In this document: in pieces, positions 26,665-34,075 of the stretch
How the letters are laid out: each line of letters begins with the position of its first letter
How positions within the stretch are numbered: position 1 is the stretch's first letter
Assembly (NCBI RefSeq): GCF_030730945.1
Contig: NZ_JAVAMS010000003.1
Coordinates: forward strand, 124,001-188,000
Direction of reading: 5' to 3'
Length of the DNA stretch: 64,000 bases
DNA from: Aurantiacibacter poecillastricola
Lineage (GTDB): Bacteria > Pseudomonadota > Alphaproteobacteria > Sphingomonadales > Sphingomonadaceae
Translations under genes and position numbers: made by a program
The notes under the pieces: model-generated
Database searches by the model: none
Told to the model about the DNA's origin: nothing
What the model saw: only the letters and a program-made list of their open reading frames with translations

Positions 26665-26939
26665 GCAGTCTCTCCGGGTGCATAGCATTTCATGGCGAAG
26701 GCATGCACGCGTTCGCCCGGAATATCGCCCAGCGCGCCCAGCACCATGCGCTGGCGCTGAAGGCGGTTCTTGCCCTCGAAAACGGGGCTCTCGATAATGA
26801 CGGTAAAGTGCGATTCGCCGCTGCCGTCGTCTCCCGCATGGCCGTGATGCTTCGCGCTGTCGTTGATGATTTCCAGCCGCGTGGGCGCAAGGGCGCCGCG
26901 CAGCAGGGTTTCGATTTCTTGTGCCACAGGTCCGCTCAT
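26661..26939 (-). CDS. bolA: BolA family protein
   Basis: 92 residues from MSGPVAQEIETLLRGAL. The class II KH-like BolA fold is shown by RLEIINDSAKHHGHAG, SHFTVIIESPVFEGKNRLQRQRMV and the ending VHAFAMKCYAPGE, with the conserved His/Cys positions used to bind [2Fe-2S] together with monothiol glutaredoxins. It probably helps in iron-sulfur handling or iron-responsive regulation. It overlaps the downstream GST start and is divergent from a J-domain gene 54 bases away. The long open frame upstream of this start is not coding. Confidence 0.95.
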   Translation of the reverse strand: MSGPVAQEIETLLRGALAPTRLEIINDSAKHHGHAGDDGSGESHFTVIIESPVFEGKNRLQRQRMVLGALGDIPGERVHAFAMKCYAPGETA

Positions 26940-26993
26940 GCGCACCAATTGGGGGTTCCAAAGCGCAGGCGCAATCCCCAAGAAAGGGCGTTC

Positions 26994-27584
26994 ATGCGTA
27001 ACACACGATTCCATGGACGCTACGAGAGCGAGGGGCGCGAATGCGAGCACCCCACCTGCCGCGAGCCGGGCGAATTCCGCGCCCCCGGCACCCGCGGCAA
27101 CAGTTTCGACGGGCCGGGCGAGTGGCGCTGGTTCTGCCTCGAACACGTGCGCGAATTCAATGCGGGCTACGACTGGTTCGAGGGGATGAACGCGGAGGAA
27201 ATCTACCGGGCACAGGCTCCCGGCTCCGGCTGGAACACCGAGAGCGCCGCCTTCAGGCCGACCGCCGGGGTGGACGGCGTGCCGCGCTGGGCCGACTTTC
27301 ATGATCCGCTTGACGCGATCGGCGCGCGCGCGGCGAATATCCGCAAGGCCGCAAAGGGCCGCAGCCACGCCGCCCACAGCCGCTTCACCCCGCGCGAGCG
27401 GGAGGCGCTGACGGTGATGGGTTTGGGGCCGAAAGCGGACCGGCCGCAATTGCGCCGGCGCTATTCGGAATTGGTGAGGCGCTACCATCCCGACCGCAAT
27501 GGCGGGGACCGCACCTACGAGGCGCGGCTGCAACGCGTGGTGGAGGCGTACCAGCTGCTGAGAAGGGCGGATGCTTTCGGCTAG
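26994..27584 (+). CDS. J-domain (DnaJ-like) protein
   Basis: 196 residues from ATG 26994, preceded by AAAGG. The C-terminal about 60 residues form a J domain (REREALTVMGLGPKADRPQLRRRYSELVRRYHPDRNGG) with the essential HPD tripeptide, which stimulates DnaK ATPase. The N-terminal half is not a J or zinc domain of DnaJ; it has spaced cysteines (CEHPTC, and WFCLEHVREFN) that could bind a metal. This J-at-the-C-terminus layout beside bolA recurs in alphaproteobacteria (family knowledge). It is divergent from bolA. Confidence 0.9.
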   Translation: MRNTRFHGRYESEGRECEHPTCREPGEFRAPGTRGNSFDGPGEWRWFCLEHVREFNAGYDWFEGMNAEEIYRAQAPGSGWNTESAAFRPTAGVDGVPRWADFHDPLDAIGARAANIRKAAKGRSHAAHSRFTPREREALTVMGLGPKADRPQLRRRYSELVRRYHPDRNGGDRTYEARLQRVVEAYQLLRRADAFG

Positions 27585-27590
27585 GAGCCA

Positions 27591-27724
27591 TCCTCCCCGT
27601 CGCAAGGCGATGGGGAGGTGGCGCGACGCGATAGCGTCGTGACGGAGGGGCCGTAGCGCTATCGCCCCTCCACCACTCGCTACGCGAGCGGTCCCCCTCC
27701 CCATGACTTATGTCACGGGGAGGA
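27591..27724. repeat. Dispersed multi-hairpin repeat, full copy A
   Basis: 134 bases. Both ends begin TCCTCCCCGT and rebuild ATGGGGAGG, giving terminal inverted repeats that are themselves hairpins. The interior has GGAGGGGC/GCCCCTCC around CGTAGCGCTAT and CTCGCTACGCGAG. It aligns along its length with the reverse complement of the copy at 40071-40203. The right end forms the last codons and stop of the DUF2236 gene. No transposase is encoded, so a REP/MITE-like element is the best description. Confidence 0.85.
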
Positions 27725-28576
27725 TTTGTGAGGCCTCTGCCTGAACGCCCAGCGCAACGTCCCGCCCATCGCATCCGTTACCAGCTTGGAAGGCCCCGCC
27801 TGCCAGCCGGGCCGTTTCAGGGCCAGCATCGTGCGAGCAAAGGGCGGGATAAGGTCGACCGCGGCATTGGCAAGGAAAGGCTGCACCGCGCCGGTCGCGC
27901 CTTCGATCTTCCTGTTGATGATGAGTTGCGCCACTTCGCGCGCATCGGGGCCAGCGTGAAGATCGGTGCGCATTGCGCGAAAGATCGCCAGAGCCTCCGC
28001 CTTGGTTTCCGGTACGGGCTCGGCACCCAGGCGGCGAGCGACCAGGGCGAACTGGCGGAAATACTCGTCCTGCTCGGCCATCGGCATGTCGGGCTGCACA
28101 TGCGTGAGCCACGCCTCGAGAAACATCAGCGATTCCGTCACGTGCACCCAGGCGAGCGTGCGCGGATTGGTGGCGGAGTAGGGCGTACCGTCGGGCAGCG
28201 TGCCCTCGACCTTCGAGTGGATGGCATTGACCCGCGCGATGGCCTTGTCCGCCTCCTCGCGTTGGCCATAGGTGGTGACGGCGATGAAGCGCGCGGTACG
28301 GCGCAGGCGGCCATGCATGTCGGCGCGGAAATTGGAGAAATCCAGCACCCCGCGCAGCGCATGGGGATGCAGCATCTGCAACAGCAGCGCCGCCATGCCG
28401 CCCACCATCATGCTCACCACATCAGCATGGACCATGCGGATGGGCGTGTCCTTGGCGAAATACGCCTCGTCCGAAGGGGGCACCGGGGTCTCGCCGCGCT
28501 GCGTATCGTTGAAGACGCCGCGCACACCCATGACGAGCTTCTTGCGGGCAAACTCGATGGGATCGAAGGACGGCAT
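27713..28576 (-). CDS. MpaB-like oxygenase (DUF2236)
   Basis: 287 residues, all-helical. The central stretch IRMVHADVVSMMVGGMAALLLQMLHPHALRGVLDFSNF, then RLRRTARFIAVTTYG and LAWVHVTESLMFLEAW, is the DUF2236 (MpaB/rubber oxygenase catalytic) signature with conserved heme-region histidines and arginines. Family members include latex-clearing protein Lcp and fungal MpaB, which cleave isoprenoid chains; substrate here is unknown. The C-terminus Ser-Ser-Pro-stop is encoded by the palindromic repeat A, so the natural C-terminus was probably changed by its insertion. Confidence 0.85.
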   Translation of the reverse strand: MPSFDPIEFARKKLVMGVRGVFNDTQRGETPVPPSDEAYFAKDTPIRMVHADVVSMMVGGMAALLLQMLHPHALRGVLDFSNFRADMHGRLRRTARFIAVTTYGQREEADKAIARVNAIHSKVEGTLPDGTPYSATNPRTLAWVHVTESLMFLEAWLTHVQPDMPMAEQDEYFRQFALVARRLGAEPVPETKAEALAIFRAMRTDLHAGPDAREVAQLIINRKIEGATGAVQPFLANAAVDLIPPFARTMLALKRPGWQAGPSKLVTDAMGGTLRWAFRQRPHKSSP

Positions 28577-28641
28577 GGCCTCAATCTAGGAAGCGACCCG
28601 ACTGTTTGCGACCGGGACTTCGGGCCGCCTCGCCGGAAACG

Positions 28642-29244
28642 TCAGGACGGGATCGCGCCCATGTTGTCGGCGTATGCCTTCCTCGATTGCAGGCGCGCCT
28701 GATAGGCCTTCAGGCTGTCACGCGGTTCCATCGTGCCGAAAGTGATGCCCCAGTCGACGGCGCTTCCGACATAGACATCAGCCATGGTGAAACGATCCCC
28801 GCAAACATGGTCATGCGACTGAAACCAGCCGTCCAGCGTATCGAGCACGCGGGTATAGCTGCCGAAACCGACCGTGCCTTCCTGCCGCGTATCCTGCGGT
28901 TCCCAGCCCATGCTGCGATTGGTCACCGCCGCTTCGATCGGGCCCGCGGCAAAGAACAGCCAGCGGAAATAGTCCGCCTTCTCCTCCTCGCGCGGCAGCA
29001 GGTCGGGCGCTTCCATTTCCGCGAGGTAATGGCAAATGGCCGCAGCCTCGCTCACCACCCGGTCGCCGCCTTCGGCGTGGTGGATGATCGTCGGCAGCTT
29101 GCCCATCGGGTTCGCCTCCAGCAAGGCGGCAGGCTTGTTTTCCCACTCCACCATAGCAAGTTCCGGCTCCACGCCAACTTCCGCAAAGGCCCATTTGGCG
29201 ATCAGCGCGCGGCTCATCGGATTGAAAAACAAGGTGTAGCTCAT
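28642..29244 (-). CDS. Glutathione S-transferase family protein
   Basis: 200 residues from ATG 29244 (MSYTLFFNPMSRA). Thioredoxin-like N-domain with NPMGKLPTII and VVSEAAAICHYLAE, the cis-proline and glutathione-binding SxA signatures, then a helical C-domain with DRFTMADVYVGSAVDWG. The catalytic serine or cysteine position near SRA suggests a Beta/Xi-like or general bacterial GST; class not certain. A second, unrelated-looking GST lies at 25957-26664. It stands between the DUF2236 and VOC genes on the same strand. Confidence 0.9.
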   Translation of the reverse strand: MSYTLFFNPMSRALIAKWAFAEVGVEPELAMVEWENKPAALLEANPMGKLPTIIHHAEGGDRVVSEAAAICHYLAEMEAPDLLPREEEKADYFRWLFFAAGPIEAAVTNRSMGWEPQDTRQEGTVGFGSYTRVLDTLDGWFQSHDHVCGDRFTMADVYVGSAVDWGITFGTMEPRDSLKAYQARLQSRKAYADNMGAIPS

Positions 29245-29331
29245 CGCGCCCTCACTGATGGAATCGGACAGAACAATAGGTGAACACCGGTTGGCGGTCA
29301 ACCGCCTGCAACCGTAAGAGGATGGTAGGCC

Positions 29332-30123
29332 TCAGACCCTTCTCCCCACCAATCCCAGAGTCGCGCCCGCCGGATCGGAGGCGACGATGATGTAATCATC
29401 GTTCGGAACTTCCTGCGGCCCGAGCATCACGCTGCCGCCATTGGCCTCCACCACCGACTTTGCCGCATCGATATCGGCGACGCGGAAATAGACCATCCAC
29501 GCGCTCGGCATGTCATCGGGTTTCACCGGGGACACGGCGCCGATGCCGGTCTCCCCCAGCATGAGGAAACTGTAGAAATCGTCGCCGGACATCGGCATTT
29601 CCTCGCCGATTTGCCAGTCGAACAGGGTGGTGTAGAATTCGATCTGTTCGGAAGCAGCCTGCGTGTTGAGTTCGTTCCAGGCGGCATGACCCGGAGTGTC
29701 GCTGCGAAAGACGTCGCTCTGGGCATCGGGATCGCTGGCCGGCGGCACAGGCGTCATCACATAGAATGGCGCGCCCTGAGGATCGGCGAGCATGGCCATG
29801 CGGCCTATGCCTTCCATGCTCATCGGCTCCATGAGCACACTTGCACCCATCGCCTTGGCCTGGTCGACGCTCGCATCGACATCGGAGACGTTGAAATAGA
29901 TCGCCCAGAATGGCCGCGCTCCACCATCGGCCATTTCGGGAGTGAGCGTCAGCACGCCGCCTGCCGGGCCTCCTCCGGCGCGCGCTATCTCACGGTATTC
30001 GCTGCCATTGGGCATCGCGTTGCCCGCGGCGGGGATGTCCCAGCCCAGCACCGCCTTGTAGAAGGGCGCGACCTTCGCAGGGTCGGGCACCATCAGTTCG
30101 TACCAGATGGGGAAGCCATCCAT
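29332..30123 (-). CDS. VOC family protein with two glyoxalase-like domains
   Basis: 263 residues made of two vicinal-oxygen-chelate repeats. The first (MDGFPIWYELMVPDPAKVAPFYK ... AMLADPQGAPFYVM) and the second (from about residue 135, NTQAASEQIEFYTTLFDW ... VASDPAGATLGLVG) share the betaalphabeta pattern and the typical ending DP(Q/A)GA. Such proteins include dioxygenases, glyoxalases and antibiotic-binding proteins; no specific substrate can be inferred. It starts three bases after the DUF1428 gene, so it is probably co-transcribed with it, divergent from an HxlR-type regulator. Confidence 0.88.
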   Translation of the reverse strand: MDGFPIWYELMVPDPAKVAPFYKAVLGWDIPAAGNAMPNGSEYREIARAGGGPAGGVLTLTPEMADGGARPFWAIYFNVSDVDASVDQAKAMGASVLMEPMSMEGIGRMAMLADPQGAPFYVMTPVPPASDPDAQSDVFRSDTPGHAAWNELNTQAASEQIEFYTTLFDWQIGEEMPMSGDDFYSFLMLGETGIGAVSPVKPDDMPSAWMVYFRVADIDAAKSVVEANGGSVMLGPQEVPNDDYIIVASDPAGATLGLVGRRV

Positions 30124-30126
30124 CGC

Positions 30127-30486
30127 TCAATCCCTTCCCATGGTGAAGATCGGCGAGAATCCGCCCCAGATCATCCGCATCCCGTCGAAAGGCATTTCGC
30201 CCATCTGCTGGGTCCAGAACTCGTCGTTCTCCATCTTCCCATGCGCCGCCTGACAGGTTTCCTTGTCCGGCCAGACCATCCAGGAGAAGACGATCTTCTC
30301 GCCGGGTTCGGCCTTTGTCGCCATGCGGAAATCGGTGACCTTGCCGTCGCTCACGTCCTCTTCCCAGGCTTCGACGATTTCGGTGACGCCATATTCGGCG
30401 AACTTTTCCGCGGCTTTCTCAGCAAGGGCGCGGTAGGCGTCCTTGTTACCTTCAGGCACGGCGATGAGGAATCCCTGCACGTACAT
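30127..30486 (-). CDS. DUF1428 family protein
   Basis: 119 residues. MYVQGFLIAVPEGNKDAYRAL followed by FVSWMVWPDKETCQAAHGKM-like text and PFDGMRMIWGGFSPIF is the DUF1428 family, small ferredoxin-like (dimeric alpha/beta barrel) proteins of unknown function, often next to glyoxalase-type genes. ATG 30486 is preferred to 30492 and the longer frame because GGAG lies seven bases before it, whereas it would abut 30492. It is first in the unit with the VOC gene and divergent from the HxlR regulator. Confidence 0.88.
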   Translation of the reverse strand: MYVQGFLIAVPEGNKDAYRALAEKAAEKFAEYGVTEIVEAWEEDVSDGKVTDFRMATKAEPGEKIVFSWMVWPDKETCQAAHGKMENDEFWTQQMGEMPFDGMRMIWGGFSPIFTMGRD

Positions 30487-30515
30487 CGACATTCTCCTAC
30501 CCATCTCGACTCGAC

Positions 30516-30545
30516 TTGCATGACCATCCGCCTTTGAGTTACTAA
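30516..30545 (+). promoter_or_regulatory. Candidate leaderless promoter of the HxlR gene
   Basis: TTGCAT (30516-30521) and a weak TACTAA (30540-30545) are separated by 18 bases. Transcription would begin at about the ATG at 30554. No ribosome-binding site precedes that ATG, so the mRNA may be leaderless. The -10 overlaps operator copy 1. Confidence 0.4.
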
Positions 30546-30574
30546 AAGCAACTATGAAGTTACAAAAAGAAACT
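30537..30574. promoter_or_regulatory. Tandem HxlR-type operators
   Basis: Two 17-base near-palindromes, AGTTACTAAAAGCAACT (30537-30553) and AGTTACAAAAAGAAACT (30558-30574), start exactly 21 bases apart, two helical turns. The first overlaps the likely -10 and touches the start codon; the second covers codons 2-7 of the regulator. This is the layout expected for autorepression by an HxlR-family dimer, and could also control the divergent DUF1428-VOC unit. Confidence 0.65.
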
Positions 30575-31258
30575 AAACCTGCGATTTCTCACGGCAAATG
30601 GTATGACGATGCCTGCGGTACGGCTTTGGCGCTGGAGGTTCTGGGGGAGCGGTGGTCGATGCTGGTCGTGCGCGAACTGATGCTCGGTCCGCGCCGCTTT
30701 TCGGATTTGCGCGCCGCCTTGCCGGGCATCAGCGCCAAGGTGTTGACGGAGCGGCTGGAGACCCTGGCTACCTGGGGCGTGCTGGAGAAAGCCCAGCTTC
30801 CCCCGCCCGCCGCCGCGCAGGTGTATGAGCTGACCGAATGGGGATACAGCGCCGACAGGGCCATCAACGAGCTGGGCCGCTGGGCAGCACGGTCCTGCCA
30901 CCACAATCCCGACTTGCCGCTGTCCGCCGCCTCGCTGATGGCCTCGATGCGCACGATGCAATTGCCCGCGCTTGCCGACGCGCCCGACATGACGATCGGC
31001 ATTGAGATCGGCGGCGAAGCCTACCGCGCGGCCATACGGAGCGGCGCTCTCGTCACCGAGAAATGCCGGGAGGTGCAAGGTGACGCCGTGTTTCGCGCGG
31101 CCAGTGCGCGCCCGGTTGCAGGCGCGCTTTATGCGGACGTGCCGCTCGCCGCGCTGGAGGACGAGGCGGGTCTGGTAGTGGAGGGGGACCGCAGCGTGGC
31201 GGAACGCTTTCTTGCGCTGTTCGCTCTTCCACCCAAGATCGATAGCCCAAGGGCTTAG
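30554..31258 (+). CDS. HxlR-family transcriptional regulator with SCP2-like domain
   Basis: 234 residues. Residues about 15-110 are a winged helix of the HxlR type (ALEVLGERWSMLVVRELMLGPRRFSDL, ISAKVLTERLETLATWGVLEK). The second half resembles the small SCP2-like ligand-binding domain often fused to HxlR proteins (ending GDRSVAERFLALFALP), which suggests control by a lipophilic ligand; this is inference. Start ATG 30554 has no ribosome-binding site and directly follows an operator-like palindrome, so a leaderless mRNA is likely. Probable control of itself and of the divergent DUF1428-VOC genes. Confidence 0.9.
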   Translation: MKLQKETKPAISHGKWYDDACGTALALEVLGERWSMLVVRELMLGPRRFSDLRAALPGISAKVLTERLETLATWGVLEKAQLPPPAAAQVYELTEWGYSADRAINELGRWAARSCHHNPDLPLSAASLMASMRTMQLPALADAPDMTIGIEIGGEAYRAAIRSGALVTEKCREVQGDAVFRAASARPVAGALYADVPLAALEDEAGLVVEGDRSVAERFLALFALPPKIDSPRA

Positions 31259-31318
31259 CCGGATGCCCCTACAACCGTGTTGCAGCAGGCAGGCCACCCG
31301 TCTAGGCACGCGACCGAG

Positions 31319-32299
31319 ATGAATGACATGACAAGCAGCGAAACCGGCGGCACGGCAATGGCCGCTCCCGATACCGAAGTGGACGTGCGCGAGACATTCG
31401 GCGTCGACGTGGACATGAAGGTGCCCGCCTTCTCCGAAGCGGACGAGCGAGTGCCCGATATCGACGACAGCTACGTCTTCGATCCCGACACCACGCTGGC
31501 GATCCTGGCGGGCTTCGCCCACAATCGCCGCGTGATGATCCAGGGTTATCACGGCACCGGCAAGTCCACCCATATCGAGCAGGTCGCAGCGCGCCTCAAC
31601 TGGCCGACGATCCGCATCAATCTCGACGCGCATATCAGCCGTATCGACCTTGTGGGACGCGATGCCATCGTGCTGCGCGACGGCCTGCAAGTGACCGAGT
31701 TCCGCGAAGGCCTTCTGCCTTGGGCGCTGCAGCACCCGGTGGCACTGGTATTTGACGAGTATGACGCGGGCCGCCCGGACGTGATGTTCGTGATCCAGCG
31801 CGTGCTGGAGCAAGCGGGCAAGCTGACACTGCTGGACCAGAACCGCGTGATCCGCCCCGATCCGCATTTCCGCCTGTTCGCCACCGCCAACACGGTGGGC
31901 CTCGGCGATACGAGCGGCATGTATCACGGTACCCAGGCGATCAACCAGGGCCAGATGGACCGGTGGAACATCGTCGTGGGTCTCAACTACCTGCCTGCCG
32001 AGACTGAGCGTGCCATAGTCGGCGCGAAGACCAAGCTGGAAGCCAAGATGGTGGCCGACATGATCCGCGTGGCCGACCTGACCCGGCAGGGCTTTATGAA
32101 CGGCGACATCTCCACCGTCATGAGCCCCCGTACAGTGATTACCTGGGCGCAGAACACCGAGATCTTCGGCAATCCGGGCTACGCCTTCCGCCTGTCCTTC
32201 CTCAACAAGTGCGACGAGGCGGAGCGGATGCTGGTCGCCGAATACTACCAGCGCGTAATGGGCGAGGACTTGCCCGAAAGCGTTGTCGGCAAGGCGTAA
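31319..32299 (+). CDS. cobS: Cobaltochelatase AAA+ subunit CobS
   Basis: 326 residues from ATG 31319 (31328 is equally possible). AAA+ ATPase with Walker [10 protein letters not shown] and Walker [16 protein letters not shown], plus [20 protein letters not shown], which is characteristic of CobS. In the aerobic cobalamin route CobN-CobS-CobT inserts cobalt into hydrogenobyrinic acid diamide; CobS/CobT form the ATPase chaperone part. CobT usually lies close to CobS, but none is in this window; a CobS-CobT-like pair may also serve other MoxR-type tasks. It lies downstream of the HxlR gene. Confidence 0.88.
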   Translation: MNDMTSSETGGTAMAAPDTEVDVRETFGVDVDMKVPAFSEADERVPDIDDSYVFDPDTTLAILAGFAHNRRVMIQGYHGTGKSTHIEQVAARLNWPTIRINLDAHISRIDLVGRDAIVLRDGLQVTEFREGLLPWALQHPVALVFDEYDAGRPDVMFVIQRVLEQAGKLTLLDQNRVIRPDPHFRLFATANTVGLGDTSGMYHGTQAINQGQMDRWNIVVGLNYLPAETERAIVGAKTKLEAKMVADMIRVADLTRQGFMNGDISTVMSPRTVITWAQNTEIFGNPGYAFRLSFLNKCDEAERMLVAEYYQRVMGEDLPESVVGKA

Positions 32300-32390
32300 G
32301 TCCTCGGGCGTTCGACATTCGTCGATTGTTCACTTGCCAGATTGTTAGTCCCCGCTAGCACGGCGTTTTCGCTGTTACCGGGGACTATAC

Positions 32391-34010
32391 TTGCTCAACC
32401 GAATCGCCGCCGCGGCGCTGGCTCTTTCCGCATCGCTCGTTGCGATCGTGGCCCATGCGCAGGACGTCGACCTCGATGCGCTGGAGCGCGACGTGACCAT
32501 TCTCGCAGCCGACGACATGGAGGGGCGCGAGGCGGGGACGCGCGGGCACGAGCGCGCCGCCGGCTACGTCGCCGGGCGTTTTGCCGCGATGGGACTGGAG
32601 CCTGCGGGCGATGGCGGTACCTACTTCCAGTCCGTCCCGATGCGCCGCTACGCACCTACGGAGGACGGCAATTCGCTCGCCATCGAGGGGCTGGGCGAGC
32701 TCGAGCTCTTCGAGGATTACTATGTCGAGGGCACAGCGCAGCAGGAGAGCGGCAGCATTACCGCGCCGCTCGTGTTCATCGGTTACGGCCTCGACCTGCC
32801 GGACCGTGACGATTTCGCCGATGTCGATCTCGAAGGTGCGGTTGCGATCCGGGTGTATGGCGGACCGGACAGCCTGAATTCCGAGGAATCGGCGCATTTC
32901 CGCTCGACATTGAGCAAGCGCCTCTCCGATCGCGGTGCCGTGGGCATGCTGCTGATGACGACTCCGGAGCTGGAGCAGATCTACAGCTGGGACCGGCTCG
33001 TCGAAGTCTCCAGCCACGGCAGTTCGATGACCTGGGTCGGCCCGGATGGCCGCGCCCACGCCGAAGGACCGAACATCCTTGCTTCCGGCTCCCTCTCGCC
33101 CGACCTTTCGCGCGAGTTGCTGGCAGGGCAGGAGTTCGATTACGACGACCTCGTCGCCGCCGAAGCGACGCCCGAGGCGGACTTGCCGAGCTTTGCCCTC
33201 GGCCGCGAAATCACCATCAATTTTGCGAGCGACTTCGCAGATATCGACACGCCCAACGTGATCGGCATGCTCCCCGGCAGCGATCCGGCGGTGGCGGACG
33301 AGTATATCGTGCTTACCGCCCATCTCGATCACGTCGGGATCCAGCCGACGCCCGAGGAGGGCGACGACGAGATCTTCAACGGCGCGCTCGACAATGCGGT
33401 GGGCGTCGCCAGCATGATCCAGGTCGCGCGCATGCTGGGCGAGGAACCGCCGCGCCGCCCGGTGCTGGTGATCGCGCTGACGGCGGAGGAAAAGGGGCTG
33501 CTCGGCTCCAGCTACAATGCCGCCAACCCCACCGTGCCTGCCGAGCAGGTGGTCGCGAACGTCAATCTCGACATGCCGGTGGCGACCTATGATTTTGCCG
33601 ATGTCGTGGCGTTCGGCGCGGAACGCTCCAATCTCAACCCCCAGGTCGAGGCGGCGGTGGAGCAATTCGGCCTCACACTCAGTCCCGACCCGCAGCCCGA
33701 GCAGGGATTCTTCACCCGCTCCGACCAGTATTCCTACGTGCGGCGCGGCGTTCCGGCGGTCTATCTCGACCTCGGCTTCGCCAATGGCGGGGAGGAAGCG
33801 CAGGGGCTGGTGTTCGACCAGCATTACCACGAACCCTCCGATGAAATCGATCTCGTGAACTTCGATGCGCTTGCCCGGTTTACCGCTGTCAACCACGCCA
33901 TCGCCCGCAACGTCGCCAACATGGCCGAGACGCCGGCATGGCAAGCGGGAGATTTTTTCGGTACGAACTTCGGTGGCCGGATTCTCGGCGAAGCGGCGGG
34001 CGGGGAATAG
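32391..34010 (+). CDS. M28-family zinc aminopeptidase, exported
   Basis: 539 residues from TTG 32391, preceded by CGGGGA. A signal peptide (MLNRIAAAALALSASLVAIVAHAQ) is followed by a protease-associated (PA) insert (about 100-220) and an M28 catalytic domain. Metal ligands and the catalytic acid are visible: AHLDHVG (His, Asp), NGALDNAVGV (bridging Asp), EEKGLLGS (Glu pair) and the later QHYHEPSDE (His). It is a periplasmic or secreted dinuclear-zinc aminopeptidase. It is flanked by cobS and a PBP gene, without obvious functional link. Confidence 0.93.
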   Translation: MLNRIAAAALALSASLVAIVAHAQDVDLDALERDVTILAADDMEGREAGTRGHERAAGYVAGRFAAMGLEPAGDGGTYFQSVPMRRYAPTEDGNSLAIEGLGELELFEDYYVEGTAQQESGSITAPLVFIGYGLDLPDRDDFADVDLEGAVAIRVYGGPDSLNSEESAHFRSTLSKRLSDRGAVGMLLMTTPELEQIYSWDRLVEVSSHGSSMTWVGPDGRAHAEGPNILASGSLSPDLSRELLAGQEFDYDDLVAAEATPEADLPSFALGREITINFASDFADIDTPNVIGMLPGSDPAVADEYIVLTAHLDHVGIQPTPEEGDDEIFNGALDNAVGVASMIQVARMLGEEPPRRPVLVIALTAEEKGLLGSSYNAANPTVPAEQVVANVNLDMPVATYDFADVVAFGAERSNLNPQVEAAVEQFGLTLSPDPQPEQGFFTRSDQYSYVRRGVPAVYLDLGFANGGEEAQGLVFDQHYHEPSDEIDLVNFDALARFTAVNHAIARNVANMAETPAWQAGDFFGTNFGGRILGEAAGGE

Positions 34011-34060
34011 AGGCGCCATATCGCAGGACCATTCGCCCTCTCGTCAATTGTGTGTTGTTC

Positions 34061-34069
34061 TGGTAATAC
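34061..34069 (+). promoter_or_regulatory. Extended -10 promoter at the PBP gene
   Basis: TGGTAATAC contains the extended -10 dinucleotide TG one base before TAATAC. The expected transcription start (about 34075-34077) coincides with the GTG start of the penicillin-binding protein gene, pointing to a leaderless mRNA. Confidence 0.45.
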
Positions 34070-34075
34070 ACCTGT

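Noticed and set aside
26940..27704. Upstream extension of the bolA open frame.
   Set aside because: It is antisense to the J-domain gene; BolA begins at MSGPVAQE.
27591..27724. CRISPR-like repeat structure at the palindromic element.
   Set aside because: There are no evenly spaced identical repeats or spacers and no cas genes; the copies are dispersed single elements.
32385..34019. 544-codon antisense open frame over the M28 peptidase.
   Set aside because: A codon-pattern artefact; the peptidase on the plus strand has full catalytic motifs.
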